A DNA stretch of 64,000 bases from Actinomyces sp. AC-20-1 (GCF_023369555.1 NZ_JACJVC010000012.1:1-64000); one strand, 5' to 3'. Counted from the first letter of the stretch, positions 9,003 to 17,989 are shown. Numbers and translations are program-made. Notes: generated by a model not told the origin, from the letters alone.

Positions 9003-9932
9003 TCAGCCGACCATGTCCTGGGCGCTGAGCCAGTCGGCCGCGATCCTCGCCGCGTCCAGCCCCTCGGAGGTCGAGCGCTTGTTGAGCGCCCGCAGCTCGG
9101 AGGTGGTGAGGGATGCCTGGACCAGCTCGATCGTCGTGCGCACCACGGGGGGCAGGCCCTCGGCGGCGACGGGAACGACGTGCTGCGGCAGGATGAGGCC
9201 CTTGGGGTCCTCCAGGACGACGAGGCCGTTGTCCTCGATAGCGGGGTCCGAGGTGTAGATGTCCGCGACATCGACGTCGCCGTCGAGCAGGGCCTTGACG
9301 GTGAGCGGGCCGCCGGAGTCCTCGACCGGTGTCACCTCGGCGTCGACGCCGTACACCCGTTTGAGGCCCTGCGGGCCGTAGGGGCGGGTCGCGAACTCGG
9401 AGTTGGCGGCCACCTTGACGGTGCGGCCCAGGCTCGCCAGGTCCGCGACGGTGACCAGGCCGTGCTCCTGGGCGAGGGCGGCGGTGACCGTGTAGGAGTC
9501 CTGGTCGGTGGCCTCGGCGTAGCGGTAGACGGTCAGGCCCTCGGGCAGCGCCTCCTCGAGGGCGGCGTGGAGGGCGTCGGCGTCGGTGGCGGAGGCGTCG
9601 CCGTCGAGGTGCTGCAGGAGGTTGCCGGTGTACTCGGGGATGACGTGGAGGGCGCCGGAGGCCAGCTCGGGCATGTAGATCTCGCGCTGGCCGATCTGGA
9701 ACTGGCGGTCCACGCCCAGGCCCGCGTGCTCGATGGCCTGGGCGTAGACCTCGGCGATGATCTCGTTGGAGTAGTACTGCTGCGAGCCGATGACGATCGT
9801 CGTGAGGGTGCTGTTGTCACCTCCCTCGGCCGGGGCCCCGGACAGCGGGTCGGAGGAGGAGCAGGCGGCCAGGACGGTGGCGGCGGCGAGCGTGCCCGCG
9901 CCGGTGAGCAGTGAGCGGCGTGTGAGGTTCAT
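9003..9932 (-). CDS. Glycine betaine/choline-type ABC transporter substrate-binding lipoprotein
   Basis: A 309-residue lipoprotein: basic RR-containing signal peptide, hydrophobic core and lipobox LAAC giving Cys24 as the lipidation site, followed by a Ser/Asp linker. The mature part has features of OpuAC/ProX-type binding proteins (IVIGSQQYYSNEIIAEVYA near 46-64, PEYTGNLLQHLDG near 99-111, and DVDVADIYTSDPAI). It likely captures glycine betaine, choline or another quaternary amine for osmoprotection. It is the last gene of a four-gene operon and its start overlaps the permease stop as ATGA (9929-9932), a coupling found at all three junctions. Confidence 0.9.
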   Translation of the reverse strand: MNLTRRSLLTGAGTLAAATVLAACSSSDPLSGAPAEGGDNSTLTTIVIGSQQYYSNEIIAEVYAQAIEHAGLGVDRQFQIGQREIYMPELASGALHVIPEYTGNLLQHLDGDASATDADALHAALEEALPEGLTVYRYAEATDQDSYTVTAALAQEHGLVTVADLASLGRTVKVAANSEFATRPYGPQGLKRVYGVDAEVTPVEDSGGPLTVKALLDGDVDVADIYTSDPAIEDNGLVVLEDPKGLILPQHVVPVAAEGLPPVVRTTIELVQASLTTSELRALNKRSTSEGLDAARIAADWLSAQDMVG

Positions 9933-10606
9933 CGGGCGTCCTTTCGGGGACGGGAGCCCGCCGGCACGGCGAGCCTGTGGAGGGGGGCGAAGACGATCTC
10001 GCTGACCAGGGCCAGGGCGATGACGAGCAGCGCGGAGGCGAGCATCATCGGGTAGTCCTGCGTCTTGAGGCCGAGGAACATGAGCCGTCCCAACCCGCCC
10101 GCACCCGTGTAGGCGGCGAGCGTGGCGGTGGCGATGACCTGCAGGACGGCTGCTCGCAGCCCGCCGACGAGCAGCGGGGCGCCGAGCGGGACCTCCACTC
10201 GGGCCAGGACCTGCAGCTCGGTCATGCCCGCGGCGCGGGCGGCGTCCACGGCGCGGCGGTCGGCGGACTCGACGCCCGCGTAGGCGCCGGCCAGGACGCT
10301 GGGCAGGGCGAGGACGGCGAAGGCGAGCAGGGGTGCGGTCAGTCCGATGCCCAGCCAGAGGCCGAGGGCGGTGACCAGGCCCAGGGTCGGCAGGGCGCGG
10401 GCCGCTCCCGAGAAGGCGGCGACGGCGTCGCGGCCCCGGCCGCTGTGCCCGACGGCCCAGCCGAGCGGCACGCCGACGGCGGCGGCGAGGAGCACGCCCA
10501 GGAGGGAGTAGGTGACGTGCTCGGTGAGCAGGTGGGCGATGCCGAGCGGGCCGGACCAGCTGGCGGGGTCCGCGATGTAGGCGAGAGCGGCGAGCAGGTG
10601 CCTCAT
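9929..10606 (-). CDS. Osmoprotectant ABC transporter permease (second)
   Basis: A 225-residue binding-protein-dependent inner-membrane permease with about five or six membrane segments. The EAA-loop region reads AVDAARAAGMTELQVLARVEVPLGAPLL, typical of the OpuBB/ProW family, and the C-terminus is basic (GSRPRKDAR). It pairs with the upstream permease to form the channel of the betaine/choline importer. ATG 10606 overlaps the stop of the upstream permease (ATGA at 10603-10606). The frame is open far upstream, but only this start gives a permease N-terminus. Confidence 0.9.
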   Translation of the reverse strand: MRHLLAALAYIADPASWSGPLGIAHLLTEHVTYSLLGVLLAAAVGVPLGWAVGHSGRGRDAVAAFSGAARALPTLGLVTALGLWLGIGLTAPLLAFAVLALPSVLAGAYAGVESADRRAVDAARAAGMTELQVLARVEVPLGAPLLVGGLRAAVLQVIATATLAAYTGAGGLGRLMFLGLKTQDYPMMLASALLVIALALVSEIVFAPLHRLAVPAGSRPRKDAR

Positions 10607-11283
10607 GCGGTGGCCTCCTCGGTCTCGGCGCCGCTGGGGGCGCGGCTGGGCCGGCGCCGGGTCCACGGCATGAGGAGGCGGCCGACGGCGACGGCGAGCA
10701 GGTCGAGGACGAGGGCGAGGGCGACGGTGAGGACCAGGCCGCTGAGGACCTCGCTCCAGAGGCCGCGCTGGAAGCCGTCGGTGAAGAGGAAGCCGAGGCT
10801 GCGCACGCCCAGCACCGCGCCGACGGTGGTGAGCGAGATCGTCGAGACGGTCACGACGCGCAGGCCGGCCAGGAGGGCCGGGCCCGCGAGGGGCAGCTCG
10901 ACGGTGAGGAAGCGCCTCTCGAAGCCCATGCCCATGGCGGTGGCGGCGTCGAGCGGGCCACGGTCGACGGACTCGAGGGCCTCGACGGCGGCGGGGACCA
11001 TGAGGGCGAGGCCGTAGAGGGTGAGGGCGACGATGACGTTGAGGGTGTCGCGCACGCCGGTGCCGATGAGCAGGGGCAGGACGATGAACAGGGCGAGGGA
11101 GGGGACGGCGTAGAGCAGTGAGGAGCCGGTGACGAGCAGGCGGCGCACGGGACGCGACAGGCGGGCCAGCCGGGCTGCCGGGACGGCGAGGAGGAAGGTG
11201 GCGATGATGGCGGGAACGGCCTGGGTCAGGTGCGCGAGCGTGTACTGGCCGAGCAGCGGCAGGTTCGCGAGGACCCAGGTCAT
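10603..11283 (-). CDS. Osmoprotectant ABC transporter permease (first)
   Basis: A 226-residue permease of the same family as the following gene. It opens with MTWVLANLPLLGQYTLAHLTQAV. The EAA-like loop LDAATAMGMGFERRFLTVELPLAGPALL contacts the ATPase. About six hydrophobic segments precede a charged C-terminal tail (TRRRPSRAPSG). The start is set by the ATGA overlap with the ATPase stop (11280-11283). Two dissimilar permeases in one operon are usual for OpuC/OsmWY-type quaternary amine importers. Confidence 0.9.
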   Translation of the reverse strand: MTWVLANLPLLGQYTLAHLTQAVPAIIATFLLAVPAARLARLSRPVRRLLVTGSSLLYAVPSLALFIVLPLLIGTGVRDTLNVIVALTLYGLALMVPAAVEALESVDRGPLDAATAMGMGFERRFLTVELPLAGPALLAGLRVVTVSTISLTTVGAVLGVRSLGFLFTDGFQRGLWSEVLSGLVLTVALALVLDLLAVAVGRLLMPWTRRRPSRAPSGAETEEATA

Positions 11284-12200
11284 GAGCGCGCTCCGGTCCC
11301 GGGGTCCTGGGCGGCGCCCGTGCCGCCGGCGGCGGCCGGTCCCGTGCGGCCGCACCGGGCGTCGGTGGCGTCGGCGACCTGGCGCAGCCGGTGGGCACGG
11401 GCGTCGTCGTCGAGACCGAGGAAGCGCACGACGAAGTCGTCGGCGGGGGCCTGGAGCAGGTCGGTGCCGGTGCCGCGCTGGGAGACCTGGGCACCCTCGC
11501 GCAGGAGGATGATGTCGTCGCCGAGGGCCAGGGCCTCGTCGACGTCGTGGGTGACGAAGACGATGGTCTTGGCCAGCCCGGCCTGGATGCGCCACAGCTC
11601 GCGCTGGAGCTCACGGCGCACGAGGGGGTCGACGGCCCCGAAGGGCTCGTCCATGAGCAGGACGCCGGGGTCGGAGGCGAGGGCGCGGGCGACTCCGACG
11701 CGCTGGGCCTGGCCTCCGGAGAGCTCGTGGGGGTAGCGGTCGGCGAGCGTGCTGGCCAGGCCGAGCATGTCCATGAGCTCGGCGGCGCGCTGGCGGGCGG
11801 TGGCGCGGGGGACGCCGTCGAGCCGGGGGACGAGGGTGATGTTGTCGATGACGCTGCGGTGCGGCAGGAGGCCGGCGTTCTGCATGACGTAGCCGATGGA
11901 GCGGCGCAGGGTGACGGCGTTGCGCTCGGCGACGTCCGCGCCGTCGAGCAGGACCCGTCCCGAGGTGGGGGCGACCATGTGGTTGACCATGCGCAGGAGG
12001 GTGGTCTTGCCGCACCCGGAGGAGCCGAGCAGGACGGTGACGTGACCGGCTGCGAGGGTGGCGGTGAAGCCGTCCACGGCGGGGGCGGCGGTGCCACGGT
12101 AGCGCTTGGTGACGGCCTCGAAGGTGAGCTCCGGGGCGCGGCGGGGGCTCGTGCTGCTGGTGCCGGGGCGCGCGGAGGAGTGCTCCGTCGGAGTGGTCAT
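11280..12200 (-). CDS. Osmoprotectant (glycine betaine/choline) ABC transporter ATP-binding protein
   Basis: A 306-residue ABC ATPase: Walker A GSSGCGKTT, Q-loop MQNAGLLPHRSV, signature LSGGQAQR, Walker B VLLMDEP, and H-loop FVTHDVDEAL. The sequence MVNHMVAPTSGRVLLDG is characteristic of the ProV/OpuA group. The C-terminus lacks a full pair of CBS domains, so ionic-strength sensing as in OpuA is not obvious. It is the first gene of the operon, with SD AGGAAGG about 8 nt upstream. It is divergent from padR across 90 bp, so the two may share control. Confidence 0.93.
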   Translation of the reverse strand: MTTPTEHSSARPGTSSTSPRRAPELTFEAVTKRYRGTAAPAVDGFTATLAAGHVTVLLGSSGCGKTTLLRMVNHMVAPTSGRVLLDGADVAERNAVTLRRSIGYVMQNAGLLPHRSVIDNITLVPRLDGVPRATARQRAAELMDMLGLASTLADRYPHELSGGQAQRVGVARALASDPGVLLMDEPFGAVDPLVRRELQRELWRIQAGLAKTIVFVTHDVDEALALGDDIILLREGAQVSQRGTGTDLLQAPADDFVVRFLGLDDDARAHRLRQVADATDARCGRTGPAAAGGTGAAQDPGTGARS

Positions 12201-12253
12201 GGGGGGACCTTCCTATCGGTGACGACCTCCACCATAGTGCACCCATATCTTTT

Positions 12254-12284
12254 ATGTCGATTCGATGTAAATGTGGGGTAGCAT
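12254..12284 (+). promoter_or_regulatory. padR promoter with possible PadR operator
   Basis: An imperfect dyad ATGTCGATTCGATGT (12254-12268, core TCGA-T-TCGA) sits at the expected -35 position, and TAGCAT (12279-12284) is the -10, 6 nt before the GTG start. The stretch is unusually AT-rich for this genome. PadR proteins commonly repress their own promoter, so this is a candidate operator. Confidence 0.45.
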
Positions 12285-12290
12285 GAGGCC

Positions 12291-12839
12291 GTGCTCGACC
12301 TCCAGATCCTCGGTCTGCTCGACGACGGCCCCCTCCACGGCTACGAGATCCGCCGACGCCTCCTCGACCTCTCCGGCCCCGGCACCCGGCTGTCCGACGG
12401 CACCCTCTACCCCGCGCTCGCACGGCTCGAGCGCGGGGGCCTGGTGACCCGCAGCCAGGACGCCGGAGCCCGCGGCCGGTCCCGGCAGGTCCTCACCCTC
12501 ACGGACGTGGGCCGCGAGCGCCTGCACACCCTCCTGCGCGACGTCAGCGGCGCGGACGTCGAGTCCATGCCCCGCTTCATGACGGTGCTCGCCTTCCTCT
12601 CCCACCTGCCGGACGCCAGTGAGCGCGAGGCCGTCCTCAGGCGGCGACTGGCCGCCATGGAGAGGGCCCCCGCCTTCTTCACCGACGACGGCGTCCCCCG
12701 GCGGCTGGCCCAGGAGAAAGACCCCTACCGGCGGGGCATGCTCCTCACCGCCCGCGCCGCCCGCCAGGCCGAGCTCGCCTGGCTGCGCGAGCAGCTGGAA
12801 GGGGCCCAGCACCCCGACCAGGGCCGCCCAGCCGCCTGA
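12291..12839 (+). CDS. PadR-family transcriptional regulator
   Basis: A 182-residue PadR regulator. The winged helix-turn-helix is at 1-75: LDLQILGLLDDGPLHGYEIRR, then LSDGTLYPALARLERGGLV, the conserved recognition helix and wing. The C-terminal half (about 90-170) is a helical dimerisation and ligand-response region of the Vir type. The GTG start follows the -10 hexamer by 6 nt without an SD. It lies 63 bp upstream of the oxidoreductase, which it probably regulates, and is divergent from the betaine ABC operon. Confidence 0.9.
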   Translation: MLDLQILGLLDDGPLHGYEIRRRLLDLSGPGTRLSDGTLYPALARLERGGLVTRSQDAGARGRSRQVLTLTDVGRERLHTLLRDVSGADVESMPRFMTVLAFLSHLPDASEREAVLRRRLAAMERAPAFFTDDGVPRRLAQEKDPYRRGMLLTARAARQAELAWLREQLEGAQHPDQGRPAA

Positions 12840-12902
12840 GGCCGCGCCATCGGCGGCCGACCACCGCAGCACCCACCCCACACACCACCAGGAGCCCTTC
12901 CC

Positions 12903-13913
12903 ATGAGCACCGCGCCCGAGACGACGCCCCGGACGATGAGGGCCGCGGTCCTCACGGCCCCCGGCCTCGACAACCTCACCGTCACCGACCTGCCCCTGCC
13001 CGAGCCCGGGCCCGGACAGGTCCGCATCAAGGTCATGGCCTTCGGCCTCAACCGCTCCGAGTACCACTCGGTGACCGGGCAGGCCGGTGGCATGAGCCAC
13101 CCGCGCGTGCTGGGCATCGAGGCGAGCGGCGTCATCGACCTCGACCCCGAGGGCGTGTGGGCCCCCGGGCAGCAGGTCGCCACGATGATGGGCGGGATGG
13201 GGCGGGCCTTCGACGGCGGCTACGCCCAGTACACCGTCGTGCCGCGCGAGCAGGTCCTCGCCTTCGCCTCCACCCTGCCGTGGGAGGTCATCGGCTCGGT
13301 CCCCGAGACGCTCCAGACCGCCTACGGCTCGCTCACCACCGGCCTGGGCCTGGCCGGCCCCGGGGGCAGCGGCACCGTCCTGGTGCGCGGCGGCACGAGC
13401 GCCCTGGGGCTCGCGGCCTCGGCGCTGGCCCGCGACTGGGGCTACGACGTCATCGCCACCTCACGGCGGCAGGCGGGTCTCGACCTGCTCACCTCGCGGG
13501 GCGTGAGGGCCCTGCTCGACGACGGCGAGGTCGCCGCGCGGGTGCGTGAGATCGTCCCGGAGGGCGTCGTCGGCGCCCTGGAGCTGGTGGGGGTGCCCAC
13601 GCTGCGCGACACGATCGCGTCCACGGCGGTCCACGGCGTCGTCTGCTTCAGCGGGATGCTGTCCGACTCGTGGACGATCCCGGAGTTCTACCCGATGGAC
13701 TGGCTGCCCAACGGGGTGAGGCTGACCGCCTACTCCGGGCAGTCGAGCGACCTGCCGGCCACCGAGCTGCAGCGGGTCCTGGACCGCGTCGGAGCCGGCG
13801 CGCTCGACCTCCTGCCGGTACGCGCCTACCCGCTGGACGAGATCGTCCAGGCCCACCGGGACATGGCCTCGGGGGCCCACAGCGGCAAGCTGGTCGGCCT
13901 GCCCTGGGCCTGA
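12903..13913 (+). CDS. Medium-chain zinc-binding-type dehydrogenase/quinone oxidoreductase
   Basis: A 336-residue MDR-superfamily NAD(P)H-dependent oxidoreductase. It has a GroES-like N-terminal domain (AAVLTAPGLDNLTV, LPEPGPGQVRIKV, GIEASGVI) and a Rossmann domain beginning near 160 (VLVRGGTSALGLAASALA). The zinc-ligand cysteine cluster of true alcohol dehydrogenases is absent, placing it with QOR/zeta-crystallin enzymes that reduce quinones or enones. SD AGGAG lies near 12890. It follows padR on the same strand, consistent with an inducible detoxification pair. Confidence 0.85.
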   Translation: MSTAPETTPRTMRAAVLTAPGLDNLTVTDLPLPEPGPGQVRIKVMAFGLNRSEYHSVTGQAGGMSHPRVLGIEASGVIDLDPEGVWAPGQQVATMMGGMGRAFDGGYAQYTVVPREQVLAFASTLPWEVIGSVPETLQTAYGSLTTGLGLAGPGGSGTVLVRGGTSALGLAASALARDWGYDVIATSRRQAGLDLLTSRGVRALLDDGEVAARVREIVPEGVVGALELVGVPTLRDTIASTAVHGVVCFSGMLSDSWTIPEFYPMDWLPNGVRLTAYSGQSSDLPATELQRVLDRVGAGALDLLPVRAYPLDEIVQAHRDMASGAHSGKLVGLPWA

Positions 13914-13937
13914 TCCTCATCCCGGTCAGCCGACCGC

Positions 13938-15899
13938 CTAGGCGGAGGCTCCACTGCCGACGGCGCGCACCCCGGTGACCGCCTCGCCCGGACCGTCACC
14001 GTGAGGCGGCCGGGACGCGCGCTCCTGCTCGGCCCTCGCAACAGCCTCCGAGAGGGTCCAGCGGTTGAACAAGCCGTGCAGGCGTCGTCCGTTGAGATAG
14101 AGCACGGGCTCCCCCGGCTCCTCGGTCAATCCGTCCACCTCCAGGCTGTCGCGCAGGACCTTGGGCTCGTCAACAGCGCTGCTCAGACGCTCCCACATGG
14201 CGTGGGCGTCCAGCCCGACCTCACGGGAGGCACGGGTGAGCGACTTCTCGGTCACCCGGCCGCGCAGGCTCGCGATCGCGTCGTGAAGCGGGAACAGGAG
14301 CACCTGCCCGTCTGTGGCCTCCTGCTCCTGGTGCCATGCCGCCTCCAGAGCCAGGGCCGCCAGCAGGGAGTCGGGCCCTGTCACCTTGTGCCGCAGGACC
14401 ATCACCAGCTGCCCGGAGGACACCAGGGGCTGGATGCCCCACAGGGCCTCGACGAGGCGCCAGCGCCCCTCGTAGGTCATGTCCGCGTAGTTGACGAGCA
14501 CATTAGGAGCGTCCGGGGCCCCGTAGATGAGATCCGTCTCGACGTCCATGGCTCTGGCCAGGGTCTCGCCCCGGTCCTCGGGCAGGGGCCAGAAGCGGTC
14601 GCCCAGGCGGAAGATGATCGTAGCCAGTCCCAGCGCGAGGAGAGAGGCGCAGAGCACCCCGATGCGCGCCTGGTCTCGGGCCACCTCATCGTCAAGGGCA
14701 AGCCCCGCCACCAGCAGCGAAATGGTGAAGCCCATTCCAGACAGCGCGCCCAGCCCGAGCATCCGCGGCATGTCCAGCCCGGCCACTCGCGATCCGGGCA
14801 CCAGGCGCCAGACCAGTCCGGCGGCAAGAGAGACCCCGACGAGCTTGCCCACCACCAGGCCGCCGATGACCGCCCACATGATGCGCGAGGACGCCGCCGC
14901 GTTGAGGGCCTGACCGGACAGGACCACGCCGGCGTTGGCCAGGGCGAACAGCGGCACCACCGCGTAGTTGACGTACGGCGGCAGCAGGAAGGACAGGCGT
15001 TGGTTGAGCGGCATCGAGTAGGACAGCGCCTCACGCAGGACGGCCGCGGTGCCCGGGGCGGGGGCCTGGCGGAACAGGCTGGCGACCTCCACCGCGGCGT
15101 CGACGTCGCGGGGGCGCACGCTGTAGACAGGCATGAGCAGGGCGATCAGCACACCGGCCAGGGTCGCGTGCACACCGGCACGGTAGAGGGCGTACCAGAT
15201 CGCGATGCCGAGCAGCAGGTAGGGAGGTACCCTCCACACACCCCGACGGGCCATCAGCCAGACCCCGGTAAGCCCGACCAGCGCCAGGGACAGGGCCACG
15301 AGGTTGAGCTCCGAGGAGTAGAAGACGGCGATCACCAGCAGCGCGCCGATATCGTCAATGACCGCGAAGGCCAGCAGGAACGCCTTGAGGCGTGGAGCGC
15401 GACGGGGGCCGATGAGTGCGAGCATGCCGATGGCGAAGGCCGTGTCGGTGGAGATCACGGTGCCCCAGGCATGGGCACCATCGGCACCGCCGATCAGCAG
15501 CAGGTACAGCAGGCTCGGGACGACGAGCCCACCGACCGCAGCGGCTGCCGGCAGCAGGGCGCGTCCCGGAAGCCGCATCTCCCCCAGCGCGAGGTCGCGA
15601 CGCACGTCGAGGCCGACCATGAAGAAGAAGACGGTCATGAGGCCCTCATCAACCCAGCCGTGAAGGCTGAGCTCGACCGTGAACGACCCCAGCGCGATGG
15701 CGGCGGGCGTGTCCCAGAAGGCGTGGTAGCCCTCCCCCACGTTCGCCCACACCAGTGCCGCCAGGGTGGACACAGCCAAGGCGATGGCGGCGTAGGTCTC
15801 GTTGGTGTGCAGGTCGTGGCGCCGGCGACGCCACCGCAGGTACTCATCAACCTTGTCGGTCCGGAGTGCTTGCCTGAGTGTGTCGGCAGGGTGACTCAT
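13938..15899 (-). CDS. nhaA: NhaA Na+/H+ antiporter fused to a thioredoxin/DsbA-like domain
   Basis: A 653-residue fusion. Residues about 40-450 are a full NhaA antiporter with TDTAFAIGMLAL and the essential Asp pair Asp182-Asp183 in VIDDIGALLVI. Residues about 455-630 align by eye with the DsbA-like thioredoxin domain known from actinobacterial NhaA fusions (NVLVNYAD at the first strand, LNGRRLHGLF at the cis-Pro region). The position where that domain normally has CPYC reads TYEGRW, and the tail has no cysteine, so the redox site is lost. Start 15899 is chosen over 15956 because AGGAG lies 6 nt upstream. It exchanges Na+ for H+ at the membrane. Confidence 0.9.
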   Translation of the reverse strand: MSHPADTLRQALRTDKVDEYLRWRRRRHDLHTNETYAAIALAVSTLAALVWANVGEGYHAFWDTPAAIALGSFTVELSLHGWVDEGLMTVFFFMVGLDVRRDLALGEMRLPGRALLPAAAAVGGLVVPSLLYLLLIGGADGAHAWGTVISTDTAFAIGMLALIGPRRAPRLKAFLLAFAVIDDIGALLVIAVFYSSELNLVALSLALVGLTGVWLMARRGVWRVPPYLLLGIAIWYALYRAGVHATLAGVLIALLMPVYSVRPRDVDAAVEVASLFRQAPAPGTAAVLREALSYSMPLNQRLSFLLPPYVNYAVVPLFALANAGVVLSGQALNAAASSRIMWAVIGGLVVGKLVGVSLAAGLVWRLVPGSRVAGLDMPRMLGLGALSGMGFTISLLVAGLALDDEVARDQARIGVLCASLLALGLATIIFRLGDRFWPLPEDRGETLARAMDVETDLIYGAPDAPNVLVNYADMTYEGRWRLVEALWGIQPLVSSGQLVMVLRHKVTGPDSLLAALALEAAWHQEQEATDGQVLLFPLHDAIASLRGRVTEKSLTRASREVGLDAHAMWERLSSAVDEPKVLRDSLEVDGLTEEPGEPVLYLNGRRLHGLFNRWTLSEAVARAEQERASRPPHGDGPGEAVTGVRAVGSGASA

Positions 15900-16087
15900 A
15901 GATGGCTCCTGGTCATGACATGTCGTCTCGGTGCGGTCCGCCCAGAGGCACCGCAAGCAACCCTAACCACGGACCCCTACACGCACACGCCTTTTCACAC
16001 GAGGCAGCGCGGTCCTGGCTCAACCCGGTAGGCGCGCGGTCACATGCGATGTCGCCGCAGATCCCGGGCGAGATCCCCACGTGGCCG

Positions 16088-16116
16088 TGACGTCGCCCGC
16101 CCTCCGCTGGGACAAT
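16088..16116 (+). promoter_or_regulatory. Possible promoter of the alcohol dehydrogenase gene
   Basis: TGACGT (16088-16093) and GACAAT (16111-16116) are separated by 17 nt, followed by a 43-nt leader with an SD. Plausible but not strong. Confidence 0.3.
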
Positions 16117-16159
16117 GGGCCGCACCACCGCACCGCCTCGTGAGCCCCAGGAGCACCCC

Positions 16160-17224
16160 ATGCCCGATGTCCTCGCCTACGCCGCCGACGACGCCACCAC
16201 CCAGTTCCACCGCACCACCATCATGGTCCCCGAGCCGGGGCCCAAGGACATCTACTTCGAGGTCCGCTACGCCGGCATCTGCCACTCCGACATCCACACC
16301 GCCCGCGGCGAGTGGGGCCCGACCTCCTACCCCATCGTCCCCGGGCACGAGATCGCCGGCGTCGTGACCCGCGTCGGCGCCGAGGTCACCAGGTACAAGG
16401 TCGGGGACAGGGTCGGCGTCGGCTGCATGGTCAACGCCTGCGGGCGCTGCGGGTACTGCACCACGGGCTACGAGCAGTTCTGCGCCGGCGACCCCGACGG
16501 AGAGGGCCTGCCGGGCACCCTGTGGACCTACGGCCCCGACGCCGAGGGCGAGCCCACCGCGGGCGGCTACGCCCAGGGCTTCACCGTGAGCGAGGACTTC
16601 GCCTGCCGCATCCCCGAGTCCATCCCCTTCGAGGCCGCGGCGCCGCTGCTGTGCGCGGGCATCACCACCTACTCGCCCCTCAAGCGCTACGGCGCGGGAC
16701 CGGGCAGGCGCGTGGCCGTCGTCGGCATGGGAGGCCTGGGGCACATGGCGGTGCAGATCTCCGCCGCCATGGGCGCCGAGACCACCGTCATCTCGCACGG
16801 GCGCTCCAAGGAGGCCGACGCGCGCAGGTTCGGGGCCACGGCCTTCTACGCGACGAGCGAGGAGGGCGCGCTCGAGTCACTGCACGGGTCCTTCGACCTC
16901 ATCATCTGCACGGTCAGCGCCAGCGACCTCGACTACACGGGGCTCATCCGCACGCTGCGGCCCTTCGGCACCCTCGTGGACGTCGGCCTGCCCGAGCACC
17001 CCTCGAGCGTCCACCTGGCGGCGCTGTGCGACGGCAACAAGGCCCTGGCCGGCTCCCAGATCGGCGGCATCGCCGAGACCCAGGAGATGCTGGACTTCTG
17101 CGCCGAGCACGGCCTGGCGCCCCAGGTGGAGGTCATCGGCGGCGAGGAGATCACCCGCGCCTACGACGACGTCGTGGGCTCACGGGTGCGCTACCGCTAC
17201 GTCATCGACACCTCGACCTTCTGA
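16160..17224 (+). CDS. Zinc-dependent NAD(P) alcohol dehydrogenase, CAD/YahK type
   Basis: A 354-residue zinc alcohol dehydrogenase of the cinnamyl-alcohol dehydrogenase branch. Catalytic zinc ligands are in GICHSDIH and GHEIAG. The structural zinc cluster is CGRCGYC plus the Cys of YEQFC. The Rossmann motif is VVGMGGLGHMAVQ, and the C-terminus ends VRYRYVIDT as usual. It likely reduces aldehydes with NADPH. The ATG at 16160 is chosen because CAGGAG lies 7 nt upstream. The gene ends at a strong bidirectional hairpin shared with the convergent VOC gene. Confidence 0.92.
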   Translation: MPDVLAYAADDATTQFHRTTIMVPEPGPKDIYFEVRYAGICHSDIHTARGEWGPTSYPIVPGHEIAGVVTRVGAEVTRYKVGDRVGVGCMVNACGRCGYCTTGYEQFCAGDPDGEGLPGTLWTYGPDAEGEPTAGGYAQGFTVSEDFACRIPESIPFEAAAPLLCAGITTYSPLKRYGAGPGRRVAVVGMGGLGHMAVQISAAMGAETTVISHGRSKEADARRFGATAFYATSEEGALESLHGSFDLIICTVSASDLDYTGLIRTLRPFGTLVDVGLPEHPSSVHLAALCDGNKALAGSQIGGIAETQEMLDFCAEHGLAPQVEVIGGEEITRAYDDVVGSRVRYRYVIDTSTF

Positions 17225-17226
17225 GG

Positions 17227-17290
17227 CCGAGGAGGTGGCGCTGCGGACCACCGCGTCAGGAGGCGGCACCCCGCAGCGCCACCTCCTCGG
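17227..17290. terminator. 20-bp perfect inverted repeat between convergent genes
   Basis: Positions 17227-17246 are the exact reverse complement of 17271-17290, with a 24-nt loop. The right arm is coding sequence of the VOC gene C-terminus (EEVALR), so that gene contains one arm of its own terminator. It probably ends transcription from both directions. Confidence 0.7.
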
Positions 17291-17768
17291 GGTAGTCCCC
17301 GGCGACGACCTCGACGCGGTTGCCGTCGGGGTCCAGGAGGACGGCCTCGTAGTAGCCGTCCCCCGTCACCCTCGGCCCGTCGACCACGGGCACGCCGGCC
17401 TCAGCCAGGTGCCGGACGAGGGCGTCGACCCGGGGCCGCGAGGGCAGGGCGAAGGACAGGTGGGCCCAGCCCAGCAGCTCGACGGCCGTCGCGGTCGTGA
17501 CGTCGGGACGGGTCATGAGCTCCAGACGCGCACCCCGGGGCCCGCCCCCGGCACGTGGCAGGTCCCCGAACCTCAGGATGCAGGTGCGCAGGCCGGTGCG
17601 CGGGTTGTGGTACTCGCCGTTGGGGCGGCCGTCGAACCAGTGGCGGTAGAAGTCGCGGGACGCCGCGAGGTCGGCCACCCACAGCGCGACGTGGTCGATG
17701 CGCGGTGCGGCGGGGCCGGGGGCGCCGACCGTGGGCGGGGCTCCGGTCATCTCCGTCATCTCAGTCAT
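17256..17768 (-). CDS. VOC-family protein (glyoxalase/bleomycin-resistance fold)
   Basis: A 170-residue single-domain VOC protein. RIDHVALWVADLAASRDFY opens the first beta-alpha-beta-beta-beta unit, and AHLSFALPS with YYEAVLLDPDGNRVEVV forms the second. His, Glu and Glu residues at the usual metal positions are present (DHVAL, LEL, VEVV). Substrate is unknown; this group includes lactoylglutathione-lyase-like and dioxygenase-like enzymes. The start at 17768 has GGAG 6 nt upstream and leaves a normal family length. The frame is open to 17918, where AGGAG is spaced for a GTG at 17909, so a 48-residue extension is possible. Confidence 0.75.
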   Translation of the reverse strand: MTEMTEMTGAPPTVGAPGPAAPRIDHVALWVADLAASRDFYRHWFDGRPNGEYHNPRTGLRTCILRFGDLPRAGGGPRGARLELMTRPDVTTATAVELLGWAHLSFALPSRPRVDALVRHLAEAGVPVVDGPRVTGDGYYEAVLLDPDGNRVEVVAGDYPEEVALRGAAS

Positions 17769-17989
17769 CGAGGCTCCGGCGAGCACGCGGCGCAGGTAGT
17801 CGCCGCGCTCGCCGTCCCTGACGCTGAGCACCGCACGGGACGTCCTGACGAGCCAGGCGTCGCAGGCGGCCGAGAGAAGGGCCAGGGAGGTGGTGGCGCG
17901 AGCGAACACGGTGATCATCTCCTGAATTCGTTGAGTTCAAGGCTTTTCATGGGTGCATTCACGGGCGATGACTCAACAGTAGTGAGCAT

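Noticed and set aside
17769-17918. N-terminal extension of the VOC protein
   Set aside because: It has an alternative SD but no family similarity; kept only as an alternative start.
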